Positions 51,096-62,666 of a DNA stretch of 64,000 bases are shown piece after piece. The position numbers were made by a program, and so were the translations under genes. This stretch comes from Mangifera indica (Eukaryota > Streptophyta > Magnoliopsida > Sapindales > Anacardiaceae). Within the stretch, counting starts at the first letter, position 1; each line of letters begins with the position of its first letter. The notes below the pieces were generated by a model. That model saw only the letters and a list, made by a program, of their open reading frames with translations, was not told where the DNA came from and ran no database searches. The DNA lies in assembly GCF_011075055.1 (NCBI RefSeq), contig NC_058140.1:14258668-14322667 (forward strand). The letters are read 5' to 3'.

Positions 51096-52446
51096 ATGGT
51101 TCACAAAGCACGTTTCTTTATTGCATTGTTCTGCATTGTTATTGCCGGCGTTGCGGGTCAATCGCCGGCCACTTCACCAACCGCCACTCCGGCGCCTCCT
51201 ACACCGACGACACCAACTGCCTCTCCACCTGTTTCCACCACTCCGCCACCAACTTCATCCCCACCACCCGCAACGACTCCTCCCCCCGTCTCTGCCCCTC
51301 CCCCGGCAACGCCACCACCAGTTAGCGCTCCTCCCCCCGCTACTCCCCCGCCAGCCACTCCTCCTCCGGCAACTCCTCCACCAGCTACCCCACCTCCGGC
51401 TACACCTCCACCTGCCACTCCCCCACCAGCAACTCCACCACCAGCCACTCCACCACCAGCCACCCCACCACCTGCTACACCTCCTCCAGCTACTCCACCC
51501 CCCGCTGTTCCTCCACCAGCTCCACTTGCTTCTCCTCCAGCCTCAGTACCAGCTCCCGCCCCCAGCAAGAAACCAAAGGTTTTGGCACCTTCACCTCTGG
51601 GCTTGAGCCCCACAGTGGGTGCGCCCGGTCCCAGCCTTACATCAGACTCTCCTGGTCCATCTCAGACTGATATCGTAAGTTCCCTTTTGCATTCTTTTAA
51701 TTGCATGCTTATATTGGATCTACGTGTTTTATTACAGATCTCCATTCTCTATGTCTACATTTGTCTCTGGGATGCATAGATCTCTACACTGTTTCGCGAT
51801 CGTAGTTTAGTTTAGCTGAGCAAATTTAAAGTTTAATTTGAACTGTCAAAAGGTCTTGTCGTTTAGGCATAATATCGAGAAGACAAAACACGATAATTTT
51901 CGTGCTTCTTATTGACTTGTTAACTAACACAGTTGGGTTGGGTCAGATCTGGTGAGATATAATGAAAGGGAACACGCAAATGTGATTGGCTGCATTCCTC
52001 TACACGCTCTTCAATCAATAATGCTAAAAGATCTCGGACAAATTTGTTAAAAATTTATATGCCAGTGGATAATAATGAAATCCAGGGATAATTAATACAC
52101 GAGTAGCAGATGTCCAAAGGTTGTCGTGGTTGGGGATTGAAAACACAAGGCACAGAATCCCAATGACTGCGTAAATCCTGAATAGCCCAGTCCAATCCCA
52201 GTCTTATTTTCCTCAGAAAAATACAGGCTAAGAATCTCAGTCTTAGCCAATAGGTGCATAACCCAAGACAACCAGTATTTAAAGTTTTAATAATTAATTG
52301 AAAGAAAAATGTGGGTGGATCTTCTGAGGTTTTGATGCTAATGGTGAAATTTTTTATTGCAGAGTGGGGTACAGAAGGTGTGGACAATGGAGAAGATGGC
52401 GGAGAGCCTGGTGTTGGGATGGGCTATGGTGATATTACTACTTTAG
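51096..52446 (+). CDS. AGP9: AGP9-like classical arabinogalactan protein (two exons)
   Basis: Exons 51096-51674 and 52363-52446, joined at GT-AG in phase 0, encode 220 residues. Residues 1-21 are a signal peptide ending GVAG before QSPATSP. Residues 22-165 are almost entirely Pro, Ala, Thr and Ser, the substrate for prolyl hydroxylation and arabinogalactan addition. They include PPPVSAPPPAT and then eleven consecutive PPPAT units closed by PPPAV and PPPAPLASPPASVPAPAP. A short basic stretch (SKKPK) and a SPGPSQTDI segment follow. Exon 2 supplies a hydrophobic tail (SLVLGWAMVILLL) that fits a GPI-anchor signal. The order of segments matches Arabidopsis AGP9. The product is expected at the plasma membrane and cell wall. 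Retention of the intron would replace the GPI tail by an unrelated end at 51779. The symbol is assigned by resemblance. Confidence 0.9.
51324..51516 (+). repeat. 15-bp tandem repeat coding PPPAT units
   Basis: About eleven consecutive 15-bp units encode Pro-Pro-Pro-Ala-Thr, followed by one PPPAV unit. Third positions vary freely between units, so the amino-acid repeat is kept while the DNA has drifted. This argues for selection on the protein rather than a recent expansion. Confidence 0.8.
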
Positions 52447-53052
52447 ACATGTTCTATTCCTGATGTGTCTGAAGTTTCTATTTTTGTTGGTTTTAATTCT
52501 CTGCCGCCGTCATATATCGCTGATGGGAGTCTTTATTGTCTGTATTTGAGTTACATATATACATTGGGTTAGATTCTTTGGGAGATTTTTGAGGGGAGCT
52601 TTTGTATTGGAGGGCGGGTTTATTCTTATTTGTATGGGATTGCTGGTGGCAACTTCCTTCGCACTGTCTCCTTTATTATTATTAGTTTGTCATTTCATTC
52701 ATCATAAATCCCATTAGATCAATTTCCCAGTCACATGAATACTATAGACACAATGTGAACGACGAAGAGCACAAAATAAAATCCGTAATAAGAACCCTTA
52801 AAGTATCAAACAAATTCGTGACACTACCAAGTTCGTCTATTTGGATCACATGGGCGCAATCAATTATGCATATTGAAGGGCATGAAGATGGAAGCTCTCT
52901 CTATAGGCCCATCTATGATTTCTTAATTAACCAACTAAGGTAGTACTGTTAGGTTTGGACCCATCTATTTTTGCTGTGCATACACAGTTTAGTTCATGTG
53001 GCACCCGATTCTTGGGCTTCGTCTGCCTTACAAATTTATTTACATGGAAAAT
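52447..53052. other. 3' UTR of the AGP9-like gene and short intergenic stretch
   Basis: The first 200-250 bp are plausible 3' UTR (T-rich with ATTTGAGTTACATATATACA). A minor open frame at 52755-52943 has no recognisable features. Nothing else is seen. Confidence 0.35.
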
Positions 53053-53837
53053 GGCTATTTCCCCCCCAAAGTTTTAGTTGAAATTCAAAATCACATATGT
53101 GATAGTTGAAAATCTAAATTCTTACTCACAACCCAACTTTTATAAACTTTTTCTATTAGAAGTAAGGATAAAATAGTTATTTTACTATTTATATTAAAAA
53201 GATATAAAGTTTATTGCTTTTTTCCCTTTGGATTTTAGAAACTAACAATTTTCTCTTTATCTAAAGTTTTAATCTTTGAAAAGTAATATTTTCACCTTCA
53301 AACTTAGGGTTTACATATTTTTCAAACTCAGCGACCTTCATAACTTTCAAAAACAGTAGTTTCACCCCCACTCTTTAATTTCAGATTTTGGCATTCCTTT
53401 TGACGTTCTTTTCGGCCTTCTCCTTTTCTTGAGTCGATGGTAGGTGGTGGTGTGATGAAGAGATCTCTGCCTCTTTCTTGCACCACTTATTTTTGGCTTA
53501 GGAGAAAGAGGAGGCCAAAAAGGATGTCGAAAGCTGAAGTTGAAGAGTAAGGGTAAAATTGTTGTTTTTGAAAGTTCTGGAGGACAACTACAATTTGAAA
53601 AATATAGAAACCCTAGGTTTGGGGGTAGAAATGTTACTTTTCAAAACATGAAAACTTTAGGCTATAGTTAAATTGTTAATTTCTAAAACTTAGAAGGGGA
53701 GTAATAAATTTTATATATTTTTAATATAAACAGTAAAATTATTATTTTACTCCTACTTCTAAAAGAAAAAATTAACAAAAAATAGATCATAGATGAGTAT
53801 TTGAGTTTTTCAATTGTGGAAATTCATCAAATAGTCC
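53053..53837. mobile_element. Family A Mutator-like MITE, degraded
   Basis: The left end GGCTATTTCCCCCCCAAAGT and the right end, which read on the other strand starts GGACTATTTGATGAATTTCC, frame a body with the family layout. It has an AT arm with TAAAATAGTTATTTTAC, CCTTCAAACTTAGGGTTTAC, and a centre near 53450 (CTTCTCCTTTTC and GAAAGAGGAGGCC). The right half then has AACCCTAGGTTTGGGGGTAG and TAAAATTATTATTTTAC. No target duplication is evident. The 16-bp word GTGGAAATTCATCAAA occurs at 53816 and again at 53863. Confidence 0.6.
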
Positions 53838-55335
53838 TTTTCTCTTTGTTTACAAGAACAACGTGGAAATTCATCAAAGATATAAATAATTGTAGAGTAA
53901 GTCATGGTTATAATATAATAGTTATGGACCATATCTTCAGCTGCAAAATTGTTGATGGATATTCATCAACTACAATAGGGATAACTTAAACTATGTGTTC
54001 ATGTCAAATCGTGTTATTTCGTAATTTGATATAAAAGGGAAAAAAAAAATATAAAGGAGGTTCTAGTTTGCCATTAGAACTAAAGTTGGATTTGAATTAA
54101 ACTGGGTTGGGTTTGAAAGTTGATTCAATTCGATTTAAATTTGTTTACTTCGAATATGAATTGAGTTCCAATTAAAAGGTTCGGTTCATTTCAAAATTGA
54201 GTCGAATTCGAGTTATAAAGAGTTTAGTTTATGAGCTGAATAGATGACTTGATTTGATTCAAACTTGACTCATGACTTAATTCGAATTATATTAAACGAC
54301 ATTATTTTATTAATGAATCACAAATTTAAGTTATATATTATATTTATAAATTTGAACTAAACTCGAATCACTCCTAATATTGGATAGATGAAGTCGAGCT
54401 AAACTTGAGTCGAACTATTTTTTATTCCAATTAAACTCAAGCCAAGAGTTATTCAGATTCAATTTGGTTTATATCTACCCCTAATCAGAACAAAGAAACG
54501 TTCTATCGAGAATATAAAAATTAAAAGATCAAATTAGATTTTCCACTAAAAGTTTGGCCTAAAAACATTTAAATAGTATTTTTTTTTTTACTCAAAATCA
54601 AACTTTGTTTGTGAAAAAAAAAACACTATACTAGAAAATAAAATTACTATTTTATTAATAGTATTTAATTTTTCAAATTTATTATACAACAGAAAATTAA
54701 TAAAAATTAAAAATTAACTCCTTAAATATTTAAATTATATTAACAATAATTTATCCTCCTTAAATATTTTTAAAATTTTATATACCCTCTAATAATTTAA
54801 AAAATGATGATAACACATTTAAATAACTTAATAGAATAATTTTAAATATGATAATCACACTTTTAAATAACTAAATAAAATATAATAAATTATAAATATA
54901 AATATTATATTATAAATTATTAAAATAATAAAAATATTTTCAATGTATAAAAAATAAATATAATAATTTTCAAAAAAGCAACATCGCAATTAGGGTTAGT
55001 TTTCAAATTTTTTTAAAAACAAAATTGTTATATTTAAAATGTGATATTATTTTTTAATTTATTTAAAAAGTCATCCAAATGTTTGACACAATTTATTTTA
55101 GTCCCAGTCTCCCAGTCTCCAGACACCCAGTCAGGCAAGAGGGTGTTTCTAGTAATTTCAAAGAGAACTAAACCGCACCGTTTCAATATCCGTACAGGAA
55201 GAATTAAGGCGGGCTAAGTGCCCTCTCGCCCATCAACGCTGTCACACGGTATCTTTTGTGACTGCTTCTACACAAACAAAACAAAAAGGATAACAAGAAC
55301 CCTCTTCACTCTTCAATTTCCAAAACCACAGAGAA
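53838..55335. other. Intergenic with family C repeat, then SWIB gene leader
   Basis: Positions 54070-54483 are a family C repeat (AAATTGAGTCGAATTCGAGT, AACTCAAGCCAAGAGTTATT). Positions 54550-55070 are very AT-rich without structure. From about 55090 the sequence becomes GC-richer and leads into the SWIB-domain gene. Confidence 0.4.
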
Positions 55336-57659
55336 ATGGCAATCTCCTCCGGCGTTTTCTCCACCGCTTTTCTGTCCCCCGAAAGTGCGTCTTTCCTCAA
55401 GCCGTCCTTCAGACCTAACCTTGTCGCGCCCGGTAATCTTCGCATGGTTCGTACTGTGACCTTAGCCACTGCCTCCAAGCCCGCGACCGGAAAGCGCGAA
55501 CCTCGAGGCATTATGAAGCCTCGCCCCGTGTCCCCTGAAATGCAATCTCTTGTCGGTGTCCCTGAAATCCCCCGCACGCAGGCTCTCAAACGGATTTGGG
55601 CTTATATCAAAGAACACAATCTTCAGGTTTATTTTTTATTCTACTTTTATTTATGTTACTAGTAATAGAACTACTTTATATGACGGTTTGATGAAGCTGT
55701 CTCATCCTGTTGTGCCTTATTTATGGGTTTGTGCTTGGAAATGGGTTTGTCTGTTTGGATAGAGTGTTTGTTAGAAAACTAGTTTGATTTGGTGTAATGT
55801 TGTGGTTAGAGTGAGTTTTACATGCGCTTTAGGTTTATGGAGTTTTCAGGTTTGGATAAGCCATTGTTGGTTTTGAATACGTGTGAATTTTTATACTGAT
55901 AGAATTGGTTTCGTATTTTTGGGCTTTTGGGAGATCTTGGTTGTAACTTGTGCATTTTCGTCTTTGTGATTATGTTATGTTTGTGGATAACGCTATCTTG
56001 GTGTTTATAAACTATTCACTTTTTTTTTTTCCCTTTTCATTTTGTGCTTGGGTTTATTTTTTAATGACGAGCGAAAAATGTGTGTTGGCTAACATGACTT
56101 TTATTTTGAAGTTGAAATTGAGAGGAATGGGGATGTTTGCCTCTAATTTTCTGAGCAATATATCCTCTTATTGCATTCAATTGATCACAATTTCCATTCC
56201 ATATCACAATTTTGTTGTAGATAAAATTTAAACTGTCACAGTATATATTTATGAAATACTGGTGTTTTGACAGAGCTTTAGCTTTCTTGGGTAAAAGGAA
56301 CCATTATTTTTTATTAGAAATTTAGAAATAGCTAATTTAGGATTTCCATGGTCATAAGCTAATATGTATTGACAGAAGTGCATGGCCTTGCCAGCTGGAG
56401 ATTCAAGTACTATTACAATAAGCTGATTTTTTTTGAAGCAATGCATTTATGAGGTTTCTTTTTCTTACAACCACATGCTTTTGCACTACAAGGAGGTGCA
56501 TTGTAGAAATTACCTAGTATGGCTGAAGGTCCCTGGTTGATAAGATGATTTTTAAAATCTTCAGTCTTTTTGTAATGTTTGAATTTATTTAAGTTGAACT
56601 TTCATAATACACATGAATCATCCTCATTTAATTCATATAATAAAATTATTTGATCTGGAATAGTAAAGTCTGACAAATTCTTCAAAATGTTCTATGAAAG
56701 CATAAAGTCTCTATTTTTGTCCTCTGATATATTCAGATTCAGATGCAAATGCTTTAACCATATAGTGTCAGACTTGTGGCATTTTTCCTTGTAGATTTGA
56801 ATTAGCATAGAAACAATTACTCAGAAAAATTTGTCTTCTGTGTTATTCCTGTATGCCATGTACAAATAAAAATAATGTTTGATTTAACAATGCAGAGACA
56901 AGGACTGAAGTTGATTAATTTGTGTGAACCCTTATGGAGGTCCTTGGTTCTGGACATTGCTGGTTCTTGTCGTTCGGTTGTAAGATTAACCCTCAGTATT
57001 TGGTTGGTTCGCAAGAATGAGAGGGGTTTTTTGTAGTTTTCTTTCTTTGGGATTCTGCTTTTGTAGTTACTTTCAAGCCATTAGGTCTAGATTCTTAGAT
57101 AGGTACCAGCTTTTCTCCTCTGATCCTCATGGGGGCAGCTACTTCATTTACATGTAAGTGATCTCTTGGTAAATAATATTTCATTCTCCTCTCAAGATAG
57201 GTATAACAGGGGACTGATGAGAGAACATTTTCAGTGATTCATATGGAGACACTTCATAGCTTTTATGTGCTCTAATTTAAAATATTGTTACAGGTTACAA
57301 AACTAAAATGTTTTTGCATTTGCCAACCCACCTACCGGTTAGTTTATAACGTTGCAGGGGGAGAAAGCATATCATAGGTGGCAATCCATGAACACACTGT
57401 CAGGATGAAGTTGTCCTATTAATCAGACCATTATCTTCCCATTTCTATTTCTTTGTTGAGCTGTTGTTATTGAGAACTAGTGTCAAGATCGGTTATGCTT
57501 TATATCATGAATATTGAACTAATTTGAAGTGCCATTTTTTAGGATCCTGAAAACAAGAAGATCATAGTTTGTGATGAGAAGCTGAAGAAGATATTTGGAG
57601 GAAAGGATAGAGTTGGCTTCCTTGAGATTGCTGGGTTGATTAGTCCTCATTTCCTGTAA
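55336..57659 (+). CDS. SWIB/MDM2-domain protein, probably plastid-targeted (two exons)
   Basis: Exons 55336-55626 and 57543-57659, separated by a 1.9-kb GT-AG intron, encode 135 residues. Residues 1 to about 50 are rich in Ser, Ala and basic residues (MAISSGVFSTAFLSPESASF) and look like a chloroplast transit peptide. The SWIB domain (about 62-133) shows PRPVSPEMQSLVGVPEIPRT, QALKRIWAYIKEHNLQ, DPENKKIIVCDEKLKKIFGG and FLEIAGLISPHF, covering the whole fold. Small stand-alone SWIB proteins of plants (for example At2g14880 and At4g34290, from memory) are organellar and proposed nucleoid-associated. The exon junction falls after HNLQ, the position usual for these genes. The start is the first ATG, in the context AGAAATGGC. 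Confidence 0.94.
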
Positions 57660-58405
57660 GAAAACCAAATTGAAGATTGAAAAGCTGATAACCATAATTT
57701 GTTGGAGAGCTATTTTGGTGCTAGTGAAGGTGGATGTTGCTTTCTGCAAGTAATGGTGTTTTCAGACTTCTAGGTGTTGGGGTACAGAAGTAGAACTGTT
57801 TTAATGAGTTATTTGCTTCTGGTTCTTTATGATGTAGGTTATTTAATGCAATATTATTACTTGCTGTGGGTTTATGCATCTTAAAATTTGGTGGAATTTA
57901 TATACACAAGTTTCTACTTTTAAGTATTAACCAGTAGAAGATGTTACGGTTTGTCTAGATGGAAAGCAGCATTTAGTTGGAATGCAAACAAAGTATATAT
58001 TGGATTTGGTTAGAAGTTTATAAAGAGAGAAAGCAAGTAGATTTCAATATTAAATTGAGTTTAAATAGATAGTAGAATTTCGTGTCACAGGCTGATCTAT
58101 TGAAGTATTTACATGATGAGCTGATAGAAAGCAAAATTATAATATTGATTTTATGTACATATCCCAATTATTAACAGCTAGTTGAGCTGTCTCCTTTTGA
58201 AAATTTAACGATTTGAAGTTGAAAATAATTATGTCAATAAAACGCTTTCTGTTTTTTTTTTAATATATAATTTATCTCTTATTATAAACTTTATGTGATA
58301 ATTAAATTATTTTTTATATTGTTTGTTGCATCACCATTATTTTATTGAATTTACAAATCAAATTTTTGCTGTAATCTTTAAATACTTGAACCAAATGCCC
58401 TTGGT

Positions 58406-58453
<48 letters not shown>

Positions 58454-58604
58454 AAATCACTGTTTAAAAAAAGAATTAAGGTAAAGAAATCCAATTTAAG
58501 GAGAATCAAACATAAGATTCATCAACTAATTAAACCTTTATAGATCAAGGCATGTGTATAATTTTCCCATTACATTATTTATGAAAAACAAGTAGTCCAG
58601 ATAA
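57660..58604. other. 3' flank of the SWIB gene and intergenic DNA
   Basis: The first 200-250 bp are likely 3' UTR. A dinucleotide microsatellite lies at 58406-58450. No gene is seen in this stretch. Confidence 0.4.
58406..58450. repeat. Compound microsatellite (TA)7(GT)15
   Basis: Alternating TA for about 15 bases is followed without interruption by fifteen GT units. It is a likely polymorphic simple repeat. Confidence 0.95.
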
Positions 58605-59815
58605 TGTTACTTGTTCGTTGTTGGATGTTATGGGAAGTCTAGGCGGCCTAAAGAAGCCATGGAGGTATTAAGGGAGATGGAGGTGAATGGTTGTTCACTC
58701 AGTATTTTGACTTACAATTCATTGAAATCAGCTTATGGCAGAGATGGTTCGCTGGAATAGGCCGTGGAACTCAAAAACCAGATGGTGGAAATTGGTATTA
58801 AGCCTGATGTTTTTACTTACAGCACCCTCTTATAGGGGTATGAGAAAGCCAGGAAGGATGAGGCTGCAATGAAGCTTTTTCGGGAGATGAGCAGTGCAGG
58901 GCGCATGCCAATTATGTGTACTTTTAACGCTTTGATTATCGTGGTTCTTTTGACCAAGCCATGACTGTTTACAAGAGAATGCTGGAAGCTGGGGTTACAC
59001 AGGATCTTTCCACATACAATGCTGTTTTGGCTGCCTTGGCTCGGGGAGGGATGTGGGAACAGTATGAGAAAATACTTGCTGAGATGAAGGATCATTGGTG
59101 CAAACCCAATGAGTTATCCCATTGTTCTTTGCTTCATGCTTATCCCAATGGCAAGGAGATTAAGCGGATGCTTGCTCTTGCAGAAGAGATATTCTCTGGT
59201 CTTATTGAACCTCATGCTGTGCTCTTGAAGACCCTTGTTTTGGTTAATAGTAAAAGTGACCTTCTTATAGAAACAGAGCGTGCTTTTTTTAACCACTCGA
59301 AACGCAATGATTTCAATATACGGTAAGAGGCTGATGGTTTCCAAAACAAATGATATCTTGAACTTTATAAATGAGAGTGGGTTCACTCCTACCTTGACAA
59401 CCTACAATAGCTCGATTTATATGTACAGCCGATCTGGAAATTTTGAGTAGTCTGAAGAGATTTTAAAGGAAATTTTGGAAAAAGGATTGAAACCTGATAT
59501 AATACTGTCTTTTGTGCCAATTGTAGAAATGATAGGATGAAAGAGGCCTGGCGGATTTTTTTTGAAATAAGACGTTCTGGCCTGTTCCATATGTAATCAC
59601 CTACAATACTTTGGTTTCAAGTTATGCTGCTGATTCATTGCTTGTGGAGACTATAGATGTGGTACTATACATGATCAAGCAACGATGTAAACCAAACCAG
59701 AACACATACAACAACATTGTCGTTTCTTAACAATCTTTCTAAGCTTGATCCACACACTTACAAGAGGGAAGAATGCAGGTTATCAGACCCTATAGCAAAG
59801 AAATGGTCATTGACA
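58605..59815 (+). pseudogene. PPR-protein pseudogene, C-terminal fragment (At5g02860-like)
   Basis: The stretch decodes in changing frames to pentatricopeptide repeats: RRPKEAMEVLREMEVNG, LTYNSLKSAYGRDGSLE, stop, AVELKNQMVE, GIKPDVFTYSTLL, stop, then CTFNALI. After a frame change come SFDQAMTVYKRMLEAG, LSTYNAVLAALARGGMWEQ, CKPNELSHCSLLHAY and LAEEIFSGLIEPHAVLLKTL. It ends with further fragments (GFTPT, SEEILKEILEKGLKPDI, LDPHTYKREECRL). Stops in the frame occur near 58758 and 58834, with several frameshifts. The order follows the C-terminal half of an Arabidopsis organellar PPR protein (At5g02860, from memory), but the N-terminal half is absent and about two repeats are missing in the middle. 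It is a decayed copy, since the intact gene is not in this window. No intron is visible, but the parent is probably intron-poor, so retrocopy origin is undecided. Confidence 0.88.
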
Positions 59816-61897
59816 TTCCTCTTCTTCCAATGGGATGGCAATTCAGGTTTTGCGCTTTTTCAGCATCAGACACTTCTGCATCCAGTATTTTGTTTCTCAT
59901 CTTGTGCCCAATTGGTAAATATTTTTGAGCTGGAGATGAGCAGAAATGTAATTATCTGTACTCAACTCAGCTGTTTCTCCAGGAACCATATTTTTATTCT
60001 ACATGTAAGGCCGATCGGGAAGTTTGTATGGAGGAGTTAAACGATGAAGATGGGGGAGGAGTATGAATTAACTTCATAGTACGTATAATTAACCTATGCA
60101 CCAGTGAAATATAAATTGATACGGTTTTCAAAGATCAATAGCTTAAAGGAGCAATGACTCAAGACGAATATTCAAAGATCTCTTCAAAGAAGTTACCAAA
60201 TTCAGAATTTTAATGAATATTGAAATAAAAAAAAAATATAGTATAAATAAGAATTTTGCAAAGACCCCTCACCACATTAACTCATTCAAATGTTATCTAT
60301 TGGGTAAAAAATAATTCTAAAGTTAATTAGTGAGGTTGACATCTATCTGGTTTCTCTACAAATAAAAATTCGTGATATATATTTAAAATACTATTAAGGG
60401 ACAGATAAATTATTCCAATATAGGAAAAAAAAACTTTGAAAATGAAACCAATCTTTGATCCAAAAAAATATTATAAAATTTTTTATCAAATAAAAAGAAG
60501 ATTATAAGATTCATCGTAAAGTAAAAATAAGACGGCAAGATTCACTAAAAGCAAACTCCATAATGAAGATTCTCTATAAAATATTGAATGATTTTAAAAA
60601 AAAAAAATACAAAAGCCTAAAAATAAAGATATTCTACAAAAGGCTAATAGATTCTTCGAACATTTAAAAAAATGTAATAATTGTGTAAAATAAAAATAAT
60701 TGTAATAGTTTCAATGCTTGTAGTATAAATCTTAAAATGAAGAATTCCCCTGCAGAAGTTAGGAGTTTTGCAAGCAATAGGGCCAGCTGCTCATCAACAC
60801 CTTAACTTCAAGGCATGCTTCCAATTTCCAAAGCGACAGCAAGCCTTGCAGCTAATTTATGCTTACACTAAAAGAGAGAAGAATGAAAGAGTAAGAACGT
60901 TGAAAGAGAGAGCGCATTTCTAATGAAAGTAGTTAGCAGCGATGGGATCTTTTTCACACAATGCTGCTCTCCCTTGTACACAATGTCATAGAAGAATGAA
61001 TAAGAGGCACAATAATGTTTAAGCTACAAAAGTGTTTTCAAAATATTTTCCCCGTTTCTCAAACTACAAGAGAGGAAAGAAAAAGATCAACCAATATCTT
61101 GCTTTCAGAAAGCAGAAGGAAGAGGCTTGACTAATCACGGTTTTATTTGATTCAGCAAATCCAGAAAGGGCTTGTTTGGTTGGGAGGAAAAGCAATGAGA
61201 AAGTTTAAATAAGATGGTGGAGGAATGGAAGTTTCCTTTTCCCACGATTTCTCCGCAGCCAAACATAACATAGATGAACTAAATGAAAGAAGTCTTGGAC
61301 TTTTCTATGTTTCATTTTGAAATGAAACTAGAGGGAAAATTATTAGCAATTTAATTACTTAAAATCACCTAAATAAATGAAATAATGGAAAATTTCATTT
61401 TCTTTCCTAGAAACTTAATAAATTGGGAAGTGGTTAGTTGATAAATTCAACAAGACAAAGATGGGACAAAGGAAAATTAAGCCACCCACCAACTGTGCAG
61501 TGATGAAGTTTGACATTTCAAAATAAAAAGAAGAGGTTGATTTAAAATGCCAACTGAAATAAATGTGTTCCCCTTCTTTAAAAATGTGTTGTTTCAATTG
61601 CAATTTCTAGATTTCTTATAAAAATGTCTTTGAATTTAAACAAATCTTATTTTTAGGCCCATCTTTACTTAATCGCTCTATCTTCATTTGATCTTTCTTT
61701 TTTCACTTAAACTCCATATTGTTGTGTTTACCAATTCAAAGTGTACAAATTATTCTACTTCTAATTTGTTATTGTATTTATTATTGTCAATTAAACAGTA
61801 TATAATGATGAGTTATGGTTGATTTGTGAGAAGTTGTTTTTTTAGTTAGACATGATATATCATTCATATATGGATTGATTGGACCATACAAGTATAT
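59816..61897. other. Intergenic DNA after the PPR pseudogene
   Basis: Positions 60100-60720 are AT-rich with A-tracts and repeated short words (AAGATTCTCTATAAAAT and AAGATATTCTACAAAAG-like). Positions 60740-61270 are less AT-rich, without an identifiable protein. A GGCTTGTTTGGTTGGG stretch near 61166 is loosely mirrored by CAGCCAAACATAAC near 61257. No gene is supported. Confidence 0.3.
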
Positions 61898-62666
61898 GGG
61901 GTATTAATTAAAATAGGTAAAAAATTTTCCGCTTATACCTTTTTAGGCAAACGCACAGTAGTTTTACTTTTATAAGCAAATTTTTTTGTAACTCCAAAAA
62001 TACCCTTTCAGCCCTGTATACGTAGGCACTAGAAGAAAGGTTTGAGTGTGTGGGTGCGTGCAGAGTGCGCGCGGAGTGTGTGGATGCATACGGAGTGCGT
62101 GGGTGCGTACGGAGTGCGTGGTGCGTGCGGTGTGCATAGTATGAGTGCAGTGCGCGCACTGTATACAGTGCACAATGAGTGTGCAGTGTGCAAACAGTAT
62201 GTGTGCAGTGTGTGTGCAGTACGTGTGCAGTGTGTGCACTGTGCATATATTATATATATATAATATTATATTATTATATATATTTATTATATTATAATAT
62301 TATATATAATATATAATAATATAATATATATATTTAAAAATTATTATTATTATTATTTATATATATTATATTAAATATTATAATATTTAATATATATATA
62401 TATTTATTATATTATTTTATATATATATATATATATATTTAAAAGAAAGGGTGCGCGCACTGCTCACGCACCACACGCACTGCGCGCACCGCGCGCACTC
62501 TGCACTCACTCACGCACTCAAGTTTTCCTTCCAGCGCCTACGTATACAGGGCTAGGAGGGTATTTTTGGAGTTATAAAAAGTTTTACTTATAAAAATAAA
62601 ACTACTATACGTTTGCCTAAAAAGGTATAAGCGGAAAAATTTTTGCCTATTTTAATTATTATCCCC
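61898..62666. mobile_element. Long fold-back element with 8-bp TSD (hAT-like MITE)
   Basis: Terminal arms of about 140 bp are inverted repeats. The left starts GGGGTATTAATTAAAATAGG. The right read on the other strand starts GGGGATAATAATTAAAATAG. Both continue through TTTTCCGCTTATACCTTTTT, AGGCAAACG and CTCCAAAAATACCC to AGCCCTGTATACGTAGGC. Inside these are GC-rich, purine-pyrimidine alternating stretches (GTGCGTGCG type on the left, 62041-62244; GCGCGCAC type on the right, 62446-62520) around a 200-bp pure AT core. AAGTATAT flanks both sides (61890-61897 and 62667-62674). An 8-bp duplication points to the hAT superfamily, although the long arms are atypical. There is no transposase. Confidence 0.8.
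62247..62445. repeat. AT-only palindromic core
   Basis: About 200 bp consist almost only of A and T, with nested TATA/ATAATATTAT palindromes, lying between the GC-rich arms of the fold-back element. It is prone to cruciform formation and slippage. Confidence 0.75.

Noticed and set aside
51158..51613. 151-residue Gly-rich open frame on the minus strand, opposite the AGP9-like gene
   Set aside because: It is the antisense of the PPPAT repeats (GGG codons opposite CCC). Repeat DNA without stops produces it automatically, and the sense frame has a signal peptide and proper splice sites.
61908..62263. His/Thr/Cys-rich frames on the minus strand and a Val/Cys-rich frame on the plus strand
   Set aside because: They arise from the GTGCG-type alternating repeat inside the fold-back element and have repeat-driven composition only.
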